DNA from: an archaeon | Lineage (GTDB): Archaea; Methanobacteriota; Methanobacteria; Methanobacteriales; Methanobacteriaceae | Assembly (NCBI GenBank): GCA_024409165.1 | Contig: JAKSUE010000069.1 | Span: 1-7,337 of the forward strand | Length of the DNA stretch: 7,337 nucleotides | Direction of reading: 5' to 3' | Shown: one piece after another, positions 1 to 6,700 of the stretch | Layout of the letters: each line of letters opens with the position of its first letter | Position numbering within the stretch: the stretch's first letter is position 1 | Notes under the pieces: generated by a model | What the model saw: the letters and a program-made list of their open reading frames with translations, nothing else | Told to the model about the DNA's origin: nothing | Database searches by the model: none | Program-made: the position numbers and the translations under genes

Positions 1-2
1 GT

Positions 3-77
3 AAAAAAAGTAGTTAAATAAAAAATTGATAAAATGATTAATTAAAATAAAAAAAGTAGCTAAAATATAAATTTATA
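3..77 (-). terminator. Probable T-tract termination region behind the MarR gene
   Basis: Just past the MarR stop codon (82-84) the minus strand has a 12-bp palindrome, TATAAATTTATA (66-77). It then has two T-runs, each preceded by CTAC (complement of AAAAAAAGTAG at 49-59 and again at 3-13). The same CTAC/CTAT-plus-T-run pattern occurs behind several other genes in this window. Archaeal RNA polymerase terminates readily at U-runs, so this is a reasonable 3' end for the regulator transcript. The palindrome is all A/T and would be weak, and such tracts are common in DNA this AT-rich, so the assignment is tentative. Confidence 0.35.
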
Positions 78-81
78 AAAA

Positions 82-519
82 TTATTCAAGAATATTATTA
101 ATATTCTCAAACATTTTATTTAATAATTCTACTAATTGATTATACTCCTCATCTGTAAAATTATAATAAACTTGTTCTTTAATGTGTTTTTGATAATCAA
201 TTAACATTACTGCAAGTTCTAAACCCTCATCAGTTAATGAAACCATTCTTTTTCTTTTATCATCAGGATTAGAAACACGTTTAATAAATCCTTTCTTTTC
301 AAGACGAACCAAAGCCCTTGTTATAGTTCCTTCATTTAAATCATAATAACGAGATAAAAACTCTTGGGTTACACTTTCATGTTTATAAAGAGTCATTAAA
401 TAAGGAACTTCAGAACGAGTTAAATTATGTTTTTCTAATCCTTTATTAACAAATGAAGTAATAGACCTATTTAATTTAGCCATATTATTACTAAAATCAT
501 AATAATCTACTGAGTCCAT
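82..519 (-). CDS. MarR-family winged-helix transcriptional regulator
   Basis: This 145-residue protein has the usual MarR length. Family members are dimeric DNA-binding repressors that often release DNA when they bind phenolic or drug-like ligands. Residues 1-30 form the N-terminal dimerisation helix. The winged helix-turn-helix spans about 33-98: a helix from LTRSEVPYLMTL (33-44), a recognition helix in LNEGTITRALVRLEKKG (61-77), and a charged wing SNPDDKRKRMVSLTDEG (83-99) with the typical D-x-R pattern. A C-terminal dimerisation helix follows (about 100-145). The ATG at 519 is preceded by AGGTG with 8 bases between. The gene lies 227 bases downstream of a DHA2 transporter on the same strand. 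That pairing, as in emrR/emrAB-type loci, suggests it controls the transporter and possibly itself. The ligand cannot be read from sequence. Family assignment is strong; the target is inferred. Confidence 0.93.
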   Translation of the reverse strand: MDSVDYYDFSNNMAKLNRSITSFVNKGLEKHNLTRSEVPYLMTLYKHESVTQEFLSRYYDLNEGTITRALVRLEKKGFIKRVSNPDDKRKRMVSLTDEGLELAVMLIDYQKHIKEQVYYNFTDEEYNQLVELLNKMFENINNILE

Positions 520-527
520 AAAAACTA

Positions 528-565
528 CACCTTTACTTAATATAATGTTATTAAAGTATAAAAAG
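528..565 (-). promoter_or_regulatory. Probable MarR-gene promoter with Shine-Dalgarno site
   Basis: On the minus strand a TATA-like element, CTTTTTATACTT (554-565), lies about 40 bases before the ATG. This predicts a start of transcription near 533-537 and a very short leader. AGGTG (528-532) is a good ribosome-binding site 8 bases from the ATG. Between the two, 535-557 forms an imperfect inverted repeat with ACTTAATA and TATTAAAGT arms, which could be an autoregulatory site. It does not match the palindrome before the transporter in arm spacing, so the operator reading is weak. Confidence 0.45.
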
Positions 566-649
566 TTTTAGAAAAAAATCATAAAAAATCCTTCCAAAAT
601 GATAAAAAAAATTAAATAAAATAATAAAAAAATAAGAAAAAAGTAGAAA

Positions 650-731
650 AATAACTAATTACTCCATAATAGAGAATTAGCTATTAAATAAATAACTAAT
701 TACTCAATAATAGAGAATTAGTTATTAAATA
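650..731 (-). terminator. Tandemly duplicated 41-bp hairpin terminator behind the MFS gene
   Basis: Two head-to-tail 41-bp units (650-690 and 691-731) are identical at 39 of 41 positions. Each holds a stem-loop of about 14 bp: arms AATAACTAATT and AATTAGTTATT plus an inner CTC/GAG, with a one-base bulge and an AT-rich loop. They start about 20 bases past the transporter stop codon. The minus strand then continues into a T-rich tract (TTTTTCTACTTTTTTC and more, about 600-650). Hairpin plus U-tract directly behind a gene points to transcription termination. One of the two differences between units is in the stem and gives G-U in minus-strand RNA but A-C on the other strand, which fits an RNA structure made in the direction of the gene. 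Confidence 0.7.
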
Positions 732-746
732 ATAATTTAAATTCAA

Positions 747-2153
747 TTAAGCAGTAATCTCTTCAAGACCCTCATCTTTTTTAACATCGTCTTTAATGTA
801 TAAAAGAACGATTATTAATGAAATAACAGCTAAAATAACCATTACAAGAGAGGTTTCTGAGAATGCAGATTGGGAAATTGCATTGTGTCCAATGTTTCCA
901 CCTGCAAATACTGCCATTAAAACTACAGCCATAGCTGCACCGACAGATCCTATGATTTGTCTTACAGTATTGTTAATTGCAGTAGCATCTTCAACATCAC
1001 CAGATACAACACTAATAGTCCAGGTTACAGCAGGCATTAATCCTAAACCAGCACCAATAGATCTAATGATTTGAGTAATCATCATGTATTCTACACTTGA
1101 AGTTACAGTATAACTCATCATAACACCGAAACCAACAATTGAGAATAAACAAGACATAATTAATACTTTTCTTACACCAATCTTATTAGCAAGTAATGGT
1201 CCAACAAAGTTAAATATAATCATTACAATTGTTCCTGGAAGTAAAATAAGTCCAGAAGTTGTTGCAGAATGGTATGCCACACTTTGAACAAATAATGGCA
1301 TAATTACATTTAAACCACACATTGTAAAGTAGAGCACTGCAGAGAAAAGAGTACCCCATACAAAATACTTGTTTTTAAGAACAGTTAAGTTAAGTAACGG
1401 ACTTTCAATATTGTATTGACGTCTAACAAATACAATTAAACAAATTGCACCGAGAATAATTGGGAAGAACACATATAAAGCACTTGCACCATATTCTGCA
1501 ATATTTGAAAAACCAAGCATAATACCCACACAAGCAACCACACAAAGTGCAAGAGATGGTAAATCAAGTGGGTAATCACTAGTTTCAAATTCGAATTTAA
1601 CAACAATAGCTGCAATAGCCATAAGAACAAGAGTAATAGCAGCAAAGATTAAAAAGATTTCTCTCCAACTGTATGCATCAATAACTATTCCACCTAAAGT
1701 AGGAGCAAGAGCAGGAGCTATTCCAATAATAAAACCGAATAATCCCATATATACTTGCCATTTCTCCTCAGGAACAATCTTAAAGATTACAATCTGAGTA
1801 ATAGGTAATAAAACACCAGATCCAATAGCTTGTAATACCCTAGCAAAAATCAATACCTCAATAGTAGGAGCCAAATAAGCAATAACAGAAGCTAAAAAGA
1901 AAAGCCCTAAAGAAGTAAGCAAAATAGTCCTAACCTTAAAACGACGTGTAATATAAGCTGAAGTTGGAATCATCACACCAAGCACAAGTAAAAAAGAAGA
2001 ATAAATCCACTGTGCAGTAGTAGAGGAAGCCCCAAAATCAACCATAATATCTGCCAAACCAGTAGTAACCACACTCTGAGCAGCACTAAGAAGAGTAGCA
2101 GCAATAATAAAAATAATTAAGGTAATTGTACCTTTATCTAATTTTGAACTCAT
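747..2153 (-). CDS. DHA2-family (EmrB/QacA-like) MFS drug efflux transporter
   Basis: This 468-residue, very hydrophobic protein has the length and pattern of 14-helix drug:H+ antiporters, which export drugs, bile salts or other amphipathic compounds across the cytoplasmic membrane. The first helix follows the short basic N-terminus (about 11-33). PTSAYITRRFKVRTIL (63-78) is a degenerate motif A between helices 2 and 3. FARVLQAIGSGVLLP (103-117) holds the motif B arginine (R105) in helix 4. GIAPALAPTLGG (144-155) is motif C of the antiporters, followed by the usual WREIFLI. Near the C-terminus NNTVRQIIGSVGAAM (394-408) is typical of DHA2. The ATG at 2153 has AGAGGA five bases upstream. A palindromic operator candidate precedes the gene and a MarR regulator gene follows it, so induction by its own substrates is likely. 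The substrate is unknown. Confidence 0.9.
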   Translation of the reverse strand: MSSKLDKGTITLIIFIIAATLLSAAQSVVTTGLADIMVDFGASSTTAQWIYSSFLLVLGVMIPTSAYITRRFKVRTILLTSLGLFFLASVIAYLAPTIEVLIFARVLQAIGSGVLLPITQIVIFKIVPEEKWQVYMGLFGFIIGIAPALAPTLGGIVIDAYSWREIFLIFAAITLVLMAIAAIVVKFEFETSDYPLDLPSLALCVVACVGIMLGFSNIAEYGASALYVFFPIILGAICLIVFVRRQYNIESPLLNLTVLKNKYFVWGTLFSAVLYFTMCGLNVIMPLFVQSVAYHSATTSGLILLPGTIVMIIFNFVGPLLANKIGVRKVLIMSCLFSIVGFGVMMSYTVTSSVEYMMITQIIRSIGAGLGLMPAVTWTISVVSGDVEDATAINNTVRQIIGSVGAAMAVVLMAVFAGGNIGHNAISQSAFSETSLVMVILAVISLIIVLLYIKDDVKKDEGLEEITA

Positions 2154-2248
2154 AATATTCCTCTATAATTAATTAATAACAAATATCAATACTAAATAAT
2201 TGACAAAATCTAAATTTATAAAATTTATAATTATAATATATAATATTA

Positions 2249-2289
2249 TACTTGTCTAGACAAGTAATATATTAAACATACTATATAAA
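2249..2289 (-). promoter_or_regulatory. MFS promoter with an 18-bp palindromic operator candidate
   Basis: TACTTGTCTAGACAAGTA (2249-2266) is a perfect 18-bp palindrome. With two mismatched pairs at 2247-2248/2267-2268 the symmetry continues through 2241-2274. On the minus strand a good TATA box, TTTATATA (2282-2289), lies about 26 bases upstream of its centre, which puts the palindrome on the expected transcription start. A repressor bound there would block RNA polymerase, a common archaeal mechanism, and the palindrome has the size expected for a MarR dimer. The implied leader is about 100 bases. A second AT-rich TATA-like stretch at about 2215-2235 would give a shorter leader and put the site upstream instead. 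No other matching copy was seen in the window. Confidence 0.6.
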
Positions 2290-2330
2290 TATAACTGAAA
2301 AAATTAGGAAATAATGAAAAAATAAAAAAT

Positions 2331-2352
2331 AATAGTTCACTAGTAAACTATT
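2331..2352 (-). terminator. 22-bp palindrome, copy 1, likely distal terminator behind ilvD
   Basis: A 22-bp near-perfect inverted repeat (arms AATAGTTCAC and GTAAACTATT around TA), the first of three copies in the window (others 4352-4373 and 6701-6722). It lies 175 bases past the ilvD stop and 178 bases before the MFS start. On the minus strand it is followed by ATTTTTTATTTTTTC, the arrangement of a hairpin terminator. The single stem deviation is a G-U pair in minus-strand RNA and a C-A mismatch on the plus strand. Its distance from ilvD means it would back up the nearer hairpins at 2474-2533. A protein-binding site before the transporter is the alternative. Confidence 0.5.
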
Positions 2353-2436
2353 AATAAGATTAAAATAAAAAGATTAAGAAAAATTAAATAAAAATTCAAA
2401 ATATAAAATAAATAAAAAATGAAAAAATAACAACAC

Positions 2437-2533
2437 GATAATAAAAATATCTTAAAATTAAAGAAAATAAAAAAAGATAATAAAAATTATCTTAAAATTA
2501 AAGAAAATAAAAAAAGATAATAAAAATTATCTT
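2437..2533 (-). terminator. Array of 40-bp repeated hairpins at the 3' end of ilvD
   Basis: The stretch 2451-2490 is repeated exactly at 2491-2530, with a ten-base start of a further unit at 2531-2540 and a degenerate unit at about 2437-2450. Each full unit carries a hairpin with 8-bp arms, AAGATAAT and ATTATCTT, around an AAAA loop (2474-2493 and 2514-2533). The degenerate copy has lost one base of the arm. In the direction of transcription each hairpin runs into TTTTTTT, as in an intrinsic terminator. The hairpin nearest the gene includes the ilvD stop codon (2527-2529) and its last codons, so the array probably arose by tandem copying of the gene's own 3' end. Confidence 0.65.
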
Positions 2534-4185
2534 AAAATTGCTCCTTTGTCTGCAGAGGAGACTGAGCGTCTGTAGATGTTTAACCAACCTTTAACTTCTG
2601 TTTCAGGAAGTTTGACATTAGCTAATCTTTCTTTGATTTCAGCGTCAGAAAGTTCTACATTTATTGCTCTGTTTTTGATATCGATTTCAATAATATCTCC
2701 ATTTTCAATAGCAGCTATTGGACCTCCACTTGCAGCTTCAGGGGAAACGTGACCTATACATGGGCCTCTTGTTCCACCAGAGAATCTACCATCGGTGATG
2801 AGACCAACATCTTTGATACCCATTCCAGCAATAGCTGAAGTAGGATTGAGCATTTCTCTCATACCTGGTCCTCCTCTTGGTCCTTCACATCTAATTACAA
2901 GAATGTCTCCTTCTTTAAGTTCATGATTAAAAATAGCTTCAACAGCGTCTTCTTCACTATTATAAACCTTAGCAGGTCCTTTAAGATGCATTAATTCTTC
3001 AGGAACTGCACCTGCTTTTACAATAGATCCATCAGGAGCAATATTACCTTTTAAAATAGCTAATCCACCTTTTTCATGAATTGGATCTTCCATAGTGTGA
3101 ATAACATCTCTATTAATTTCCACTCCATCGAGATATTCTTCTAAGTTTTCTTTAAGAGTTTTAGAAGTACAAGTTTTAACATCAAGATTTAATTCAGATT
3201 CAATAGTTCTTAAAACAGCAGGAATACCACCAGAATTATGTAAATCTTTCATTGTATCTTGACCTGCAGGAGATAAAAGTGCAATATGAGGAACTTCATT
3301 AGAAATTTTATCAAATAAATCTAAATCAACATTAAGATTATCAAATTCAGCAGCAATTGCAGGAATATGAAGTGCAGTATTACTTGAACCACCAAGAGCC
3401 ATATCCATAGCTATTGCATTCTCAAATGCTTCTTGAGTCATAATATCTGAAGGTTTTAAATCCTCTTTAACCATCTCTACAATACGTTTTCCAGTCTTAT
3501 TAGCTATTTTAACTTTATCAACATCTAAAGCTAAAGTAGTAGCACATTTTGGTAAACTCATACCTAAAGTTTCAGTTACACAAGCCATTGTATTAGCTGT
3601 AAATAATCCAGAACAACTTCCAGCACCAGGACAAGCAGAACATTCAAGTTCATAAAGTTCTTCCTCAGTAAGTTTACCTGCAGATAATTCACCTACAGCT
3701 TCATAAACAGTGATTAAATCAGCATTTTTACCTTTAAATGAAGATGGTGCCATTGGCCCACCAGTTAACATAATTGCTGGAATATCTAATCTTGCAGCTG
3801 CCATTAACATACCTGGAACAACTTTATCACAAGTTGGCATAAGTACAAGACCATCAAAACAATGACCGATTGCCATACTTTCAACAGTACTCACAACAAT
3901 CTCACGAGAAGCAAGAGAATACTTCATACCATCATGATTCATAGCAATTCCATCACAAATCGCCATAGTATTAAATTCAAAAGGAATTCCACCAGCAGCA
4001 CGAATTCCCTCTTTAACATACTCCACTAATTCTCTAAGATGAATATGACCTGGTACAATCTCTGTAAAACTATTAGCAATACCAATAAATGGTTTATCAA
4101 AATCCTCATCCTCAACTCCACAAGCACGTAATAATGATCTATGAGGAGCTCTTTGAACACCTTTTTTAACTTTATCACTTATCAT
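2527..4185 (-). CDS. ilvD: Dihydroxyacid dehydratase
   Basis: This Fe-S enzyme dehydrates 2,3-dihydroxyisovalerate and 2,3-dihydroxy-3-methylvalerate to the 2-keto acids that lead to valine, isoleucine, leucine and pantothenate in the cytoplasm. The 552-residue protein is full length. Visible signatures are NSFTEIVPGHIHL (38-50), CDGIAMNHDGMKYS with C77, CDK with C119 and the metal-site lysine K121, CPGAGSCSGLFTANTM with C191, EGPRGGPGMREM (434-445), and TDGRFSGGTRGPCIGH (from 464) with the catalytic-base serine S469. The motifs resemble the E. coli type (NSFT, CDG, CDK, CSGxFTAN). I place the start at the ATG at 4185 because the protein then begins MISDKVKKG, as remembered for other methanogens. 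The in-frame GTG at 4194 is better read as part of a GTGATT ribosome-binding site four bases away. Its 3' end is built into a repeated hairpin. Confidence 0.97.
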   Translation of the reverse strand: MISDKVKKGVQRAPHRSLLRACGVEDEDFDKPFIGIANSFTEIVPGHIHLRELVEYVKEGIRAAGGIPFEFNTMAICDGIAMNHDGMKYSLASREIVVSTVESMAIGHCFDGLVLMPTCDKVVPGMLMAAARLDIPAIMLTGGPMAPSSFKGKNADLITVYEAVGELSAGKLTEEELYELECSACPGAGSCSGLFTANTMACVTETLGMSLPKCATTLALDVDKVKIANKTGKRIVEMVKEDLKPSDIMTQEAFENAIAMDMALGGSSNTALHIPAIAAEFDNLNVDLDLFDKISNEVPHIALLSPAGQDTMKDLHNSGGIPAVLRTIESELNLDVKTCTSKTLKENLEEYLDGVEINRDVIHTMEDPIHEKGGLAILKGNIAPDGSIVKAGAVPEELMHLKGPAKVYNSEEDAVEAIFNHELKEGDILVIRCEGPRGGPGMREMLNPTSAIAGMGIKDVGLITDGRFSGGTRGPCIGHVSPEAASGGPIAAIENGDIIEIDIKNRAINVELSDAEIKERLANVKLPETEVKGWLNIYRRSVSSADKGAILR

Positions 4186-4231
4186 AATAATCACAAATAA
4201 AATTTAATAATTAAAATTAGATTATAACAAA
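4186..4231 (-). promoter_or_regulatory. ilvD ribosome-binding site and possible TATA element
   Basis: GTGAT (4190-4194, minus strand) matches the archaeal anti-Shine-Dalgarno sequence and sits four bases before the ATG at 4185. It decides the start against the upstream in-frame GTG, which is the same three bases as the start of this site. A TATA-like stretch, TTGTTATAATC (about 4221-4231), is about 40 bases before the ATG, the same spacing as at the MarR and cofH genes. The TATA call is weak because the whole gap is A/T-rich. Confidence 0.4.
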
Positions 4232-4279
4232 ATAAAATTAAATCTTAATTAATATTATTTATTAAAATAATAACTTATT

Positions 4280-4315
4280 AATTTTATTAAAAAAGTTAGA
4301 ATTTTATTAAAAAAG
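4280..4315. repeat. Short direct repeat, 16 of 20 bases duplicated
   Basis: AATTTTATTAAAAAAG occurs at 4280-4295 and again at 4300-4315, a 20-base period, in the gap between dus and ilvD. It is a small local duplication in very AT-rich DNA. No function is evident. Confidence 0.6.
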
Positions 4316-4351
4316 AAAATAAATATAATAATAATTAAAAAATAGAAAAAT

Positions 4352-4373
4352 AATAGTTCACCAGTAAACTATT
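4352..4373 (-). terminator. 22-bp palindrome, copy 2, likely terminator behind dus
   Basis: Second copy of the dispersed inverted repeat, with arms AATAGTTCAC and GTAAACTATT around CA, 60 bases past the dus stop. On the minus strand it leads into ATTTTTCTATTTTTT. It shares with copy 1 the stem variant that is G-U in minus-strand RNA, and about 34 bases including flanks are nearly identical to copy 1. The central change falls in what would be the hairpin loop. A terminator for dus is the simplest reading; a regulatory site 167 bases before the ilvD start is the alternative. Confidence 0.6.
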
Positions 4374-4432
4374 AATAAGTTCAAAATAAGCAGTTTAATA
4401 AAAATAAATAGCATTATAAAAATTAATAAAAA

Positions 4433-5410
4433 TTAACAAACATGATTTTTATAATCATCTACAAGATTAAATAACTCTTCCTTAGTATTCACTTTAAATA
4501 ACTTATGTTTTGTAGGAATTGTCCCTGGACAACCTTTCAAATAAGCTGCTGTATGTCTTCTCATCTCTGGAATAGCTATTTTTTCAGTCTTAATGCCAAT
4601 AAGTAATTCAGTATGTACTTTAACCATTTCCATCTTCTCTTCAATAGATATTTCCCTTGGAAGAGTACCATCATTAAGATAATCAACACATTCTTTAATT
4701 ACCCATGGATTACCAATAGCTCCCCTACCAATCATAACACCGTCACAACCAGTCATATCTATCATTGCCTTAGCATCAAAACAAGATTTAATATCACCAT
4801 TACCAATAACAGGAATATCAAGAGACTCCTTAATTTCCCTTATAATATCCCAATCAGAAAGCACACCATATCCCTTACTCCTAACACGTGGATGAACAAT
4901 AATAGCATCTGCACCAGCATCCTCAACAATCTTAGCTATCTCTAAAGCATTAATATTCTCACTATCCCATCCACTTCTAATCTTAACTGTAACAGGAATT
5001 GGAACAGAATCAACAACTGTCTCAACAATATCATAAGCTTTATCTGGATCCTTCATCAAAGCACAACCAGAATTAGCCTTAATACATACCTTAGGAACAG
5101 GACACCCCATATTAATATCAATAATATCTGGCTTCATAAATTCATAAACATGCTCAGAAGCAATCCTAAAAGATTCAGCATCAGAACCAAAAATCTGTTG
5201 AGATAAAGGTCTCTCACCCTCTGTCATATATAATAATTTAGCTGTTTTCCTATCACCATGTCTAATAGCCCTTGCAGAGACCATCTCAGCACCAATAAGC
5301 CCACAACCCATAGAACCAATAATAGTCCTAAAAGCAGAATCACAAATCCCAGCCATAGGTGCCAAAGCAACCTGATTCTTTAACTCAACATTTCCGATTT
5401 TCAATTTCAT
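4433..5410 (-). CDS. tRNA-dihydrouridine synthase (DusB/NifR3-like)
   Basis: This is a full-length 325-residue flavoprotein that reduces specific uridines in the tRNA D-loop to dihydrouridine with FMN and NAD(P)H. The TIM-barrel carries ALAPMAG (15-21, FMN binding), DINMGCP (98-104) with the catalytic cysteine C103, VKIRSGW (142-148), IVHPR with H173, GNGDI (203-207) and IGRGAIGNPW (227-236) for the FMN phosphate. The C-terminal helical domain has MRRHTAAYLKG (283-293), the family's tRNA-binding signature. The ATG at 5410 is preceded by AGGT with six bases between. It follows cofH by 77 bases. A T-rich tract with a weak hairpin lies between, so it may be read alone or by read-through from cofH. 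The tRNA position it modifies cannot be told from sequence. Confidence 0.95.
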   Translation of the reverse strand: MKLKIGNVELKNQVALAPMAGICDSAFRTIIGSMGCGLIGAEMVSARAIRHGDRKTAKLLYMTEGERPLSQQIFGSDAESFRIASEHVYEFMKPDIIDINMGCPVPKVCIKANSGCALMKDPDKAYDIVETVVDSVPIPVTVKIRSGWDSENINALEIAKIVEDAGADAIIVHPRVRSKGYGVLSDWDIIREIKESLDIPVIGNGDIKSCFDAKAMIDMTGCDGVMIGRGAIGNPWVIKECVDYLNDGTLPREISIEEKMEMVKVHTELLIGIKTEKIAIPEMRRHTAAYLKGCPGTIPTKHKLFKVNTKEELFNLVDDYKNHVC

Positions 5411-5440
5411 AAAAATACCTAAAATAATATAAAAAAGTTT

Positions 5441-5484
5441 AAAAAAAGTAGAAAAAAAGAAAATTAATTATTATAAAAATAATT
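5441..5484 (-). terminator. Weak hairpin and T-tract behind cofH
   Basis: Starting three bases past the cofH stop, AATTATT and AATAATT arms (5466-5484) can form a seven-pair all-A/T stem on the minus strand. It is followed by CTTTTTTTCTACTTTTTTT (about 5441-5459). The T-tract is a plausible archaeal termination signal, though the stem would be unstable. The same stretch contains TTTTTATAAT (5471-5480), which could instead act as a TATA element for dus, about 65 bases before its ATG. Confidence 0.4.
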
Positions 5485-5487
5485 TAA

Positions 5488-6603
5488 TTAAATTTCATAA
5501 AATTCTGTGTAATTGGAATTACGTTCTATTGGGTTTCTTCCAATAGCTTTAGCTATTTTACTAAGGTTAGCAATACTTGTATCTGCACCATCAGGAGTTC
5601 CTGAAGCTTCAGAGAGTTCATCTCCACCTAAAGTTCCACCTAAATCATTAGCTCCACACATAAGAGCAACTTGTGCAAATCTGAAACCCATTTTAACCCA
5701 AGAAACTTGGATATTTGGAATAAGGTCTCTAAACATTAATCTTGCTACAGCATAAAGTTTTAAATCTTCAATTCCAGTAGCACCTAAACCTTCTTGACCT
5801 TCTAAGAAAACAGGAGAATTTTCATGGATAAAAGTCATTGGGATAAATTCTGTGAATCCTCCAGTTTCCATTTGAATCTTTCTAAGAATATCTAAATGCT
5901 CTACACGCTCTTCAAGAGTCTCAACATGACCATACATCATAGTAGCAGAACCTTGAATTCCAGCATTATGTGCCACTTTAATTACATCAATCCATTCTTC
6001 TGTAGAAACCTTTTGTGGACAAATAATATTCCTTGGACGATTATTTAATATCTCAGCAGCTGTACCTGGTAAAGTATCTAAACCAGCATCTTTTAACCTA
6101 ATAAAAGCATCCTCTAAAGAAATACCACTAAGTTTTGCTGCATCATGAACCATAGTTGGAGAAAATCCATGAATTGAAATATCTTTAAAATTAGTCTTTA
6201 ATAAACCAAGTAAATGTTCATAATACTCAATATCAGCATCCTTAAGAACACCACCCATTAAAGTAAACTCACGAGCCCCTCTACGAACAGCAGGCCCTGC
6301 TTTCATAAGAATCTCATCATCAGATAAAATATACGCATCTGCATCTCCTTCATCACGGCCAAAAGCGCAAAATCCGCAACGTACAGTACAAATATTAGTA
6401 AAATTAATGTTACAATTATTAATAAATGTCACATTATTCCCAACATTCTCTTCCCTTACTGTATCAGCCACACTAAATAAATTAAAAAGCCCGCGACCAT
6501 TAAGATTCATCAAATAATTAGCATCCTCAACAGAAATAGCTTCATCATAAGCATTATCTAATATTTTATTAAGTTCATGTCCAATGTTAATTTCTTTATC
6601 CAT
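5488..6603 (-). CDS. cofH: FO synthase subunit CofH (radical SAM)
   Basis: CofH joins the ring-bearing fragment of tyrosine to 5-amino-6-ribitylaminouracil by radical SAM chemistry. CofG then closes the product to FO, the deazaflavin core of coenzyme F420, the main hydride carrier of methanogens. In the 371-residue form the [4Fe-4S]-SAM motif is CTVRCGFC (C72, C76, C79). Other family blocks are NINFTNIC, EFTLMGG, GTAAEIL, MYGHVET, FIPMTFIHENSP, QVSWVKMG and GANDLGGTL, all in order. The protein is separate from CofG, as is usual in archaea; cofG is not in this window. I chose the ATG at 6603 because a TATA-like element lies about 40 bases upstream, as at the MarR and ilvD genes. An in-frame ATG at 6624 would add MFILSNI, but it lies upstream of the predicted transcription start. 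Neither has a clear ribosome-binding site. The related MqnC/MqnE enzymes are less likely given the full set of CofH motifs. Confidence 0.95.
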   Translation of the reverse strand: MDKEINIGHELNKILDNAYDEAISVEDANYLMNLNGRGLFNLFSVADTVREENVGNNVTFINNCNINFTNICTVRCGFCAFGRDEGDADAYILSDDEILMKAGPAVRRGAREFTLMGGVLKDADIEYYEHLLGLLKTNFKDISIHGFSPTMVHDAAKLSGISLEDAFIRLKDAGLDTLPGTAAEILNNRPRNIICPQKVSTEEWIDVIKVAHNAGIQGSATMMYGHVETLEERVEHLDILRKIQMETGGFTEFIPMTFIHENSPVFLEGQEGLGATGIEDLKLYAVARLMFRDLIPNIQVSWVKMGFRFAQVALMCGANDLGGTLGGDELSEASGTPDGADTSIANLSKIAKAIGRNPIERNSNYTEFYEI

Positions 6604-6638
6604 AATATTAGATAGTATAAACATAATATTAATACTTT

Positions 6639-6650
6639 CTTATATTATTT
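6639..6650 (-). promoter_or_regulatory. Possible cofH TATA element
   Basis: AAATAATATAAG on the minus strand, centred about 41 bases before the ATG at 6603. Transcription would begin near 6618, inside the upstream alternative start codon region, giving a leader of about 15 bases and favouring the shorter protein. No good ribosome-binding site precedes either ATG. Evidence is spacing and composition only. Confidence 0.35.
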
Positions 6651-6700
6651 CACAATTAAAAAAAATAAAATAATACCCTAAAAATAGAAAAATTATAAAA

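Noticed and set aside
535..557. Imperfect inverted repeat at the MarR-gene promoter as the same operator as 2249-2266
   Set aside because: Only the outer TACTT/AAGTA bases agree and the spacing between them is 15 instead of 8, so it could be chance in AT-rich DNA.
796..1074. Open frame on the plus strand, 92 codons
   Set aside because: It lies wholly inside the MFS transporter gene on the opposite strand, has no ribosome-binding site of note and no recognisable protein features.
1436..1645. 69-codon leucine-rich open frame on the minus strand
   Set aside because: It is another frame of the MFS gene; the leucine-rich composition comes from the hydrophobic codons of the real frame.
2437..2540. 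CRISPR-like array suggested by exact 40-base repeats
   Set aside because: The repeats are directly adjacent with no unique spacers, are A/T-only in effect, and include the 3' end of ilvD.
4613..4945. 110-codon open frame on the plus strand
   Set aside because: It is antisense to the well-supported dihydrouridine synthase gene and is rich in N, H and I as expected from a shadow frame.
5411..5487. A cofH-dus functional operon
   Set aside because: The genes share a strand and a 77-base gap, but a T-tract and weak hairpin intervene and no pathway links F420 synthesis to tRNA dihydrouridine; co-transcription is possible but not supported as a functional unit.
5513..5755. 80-codon open frame on the plus strand
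   Set aside because: It is antisense to conserved CofH coding sequence and has no independent support.
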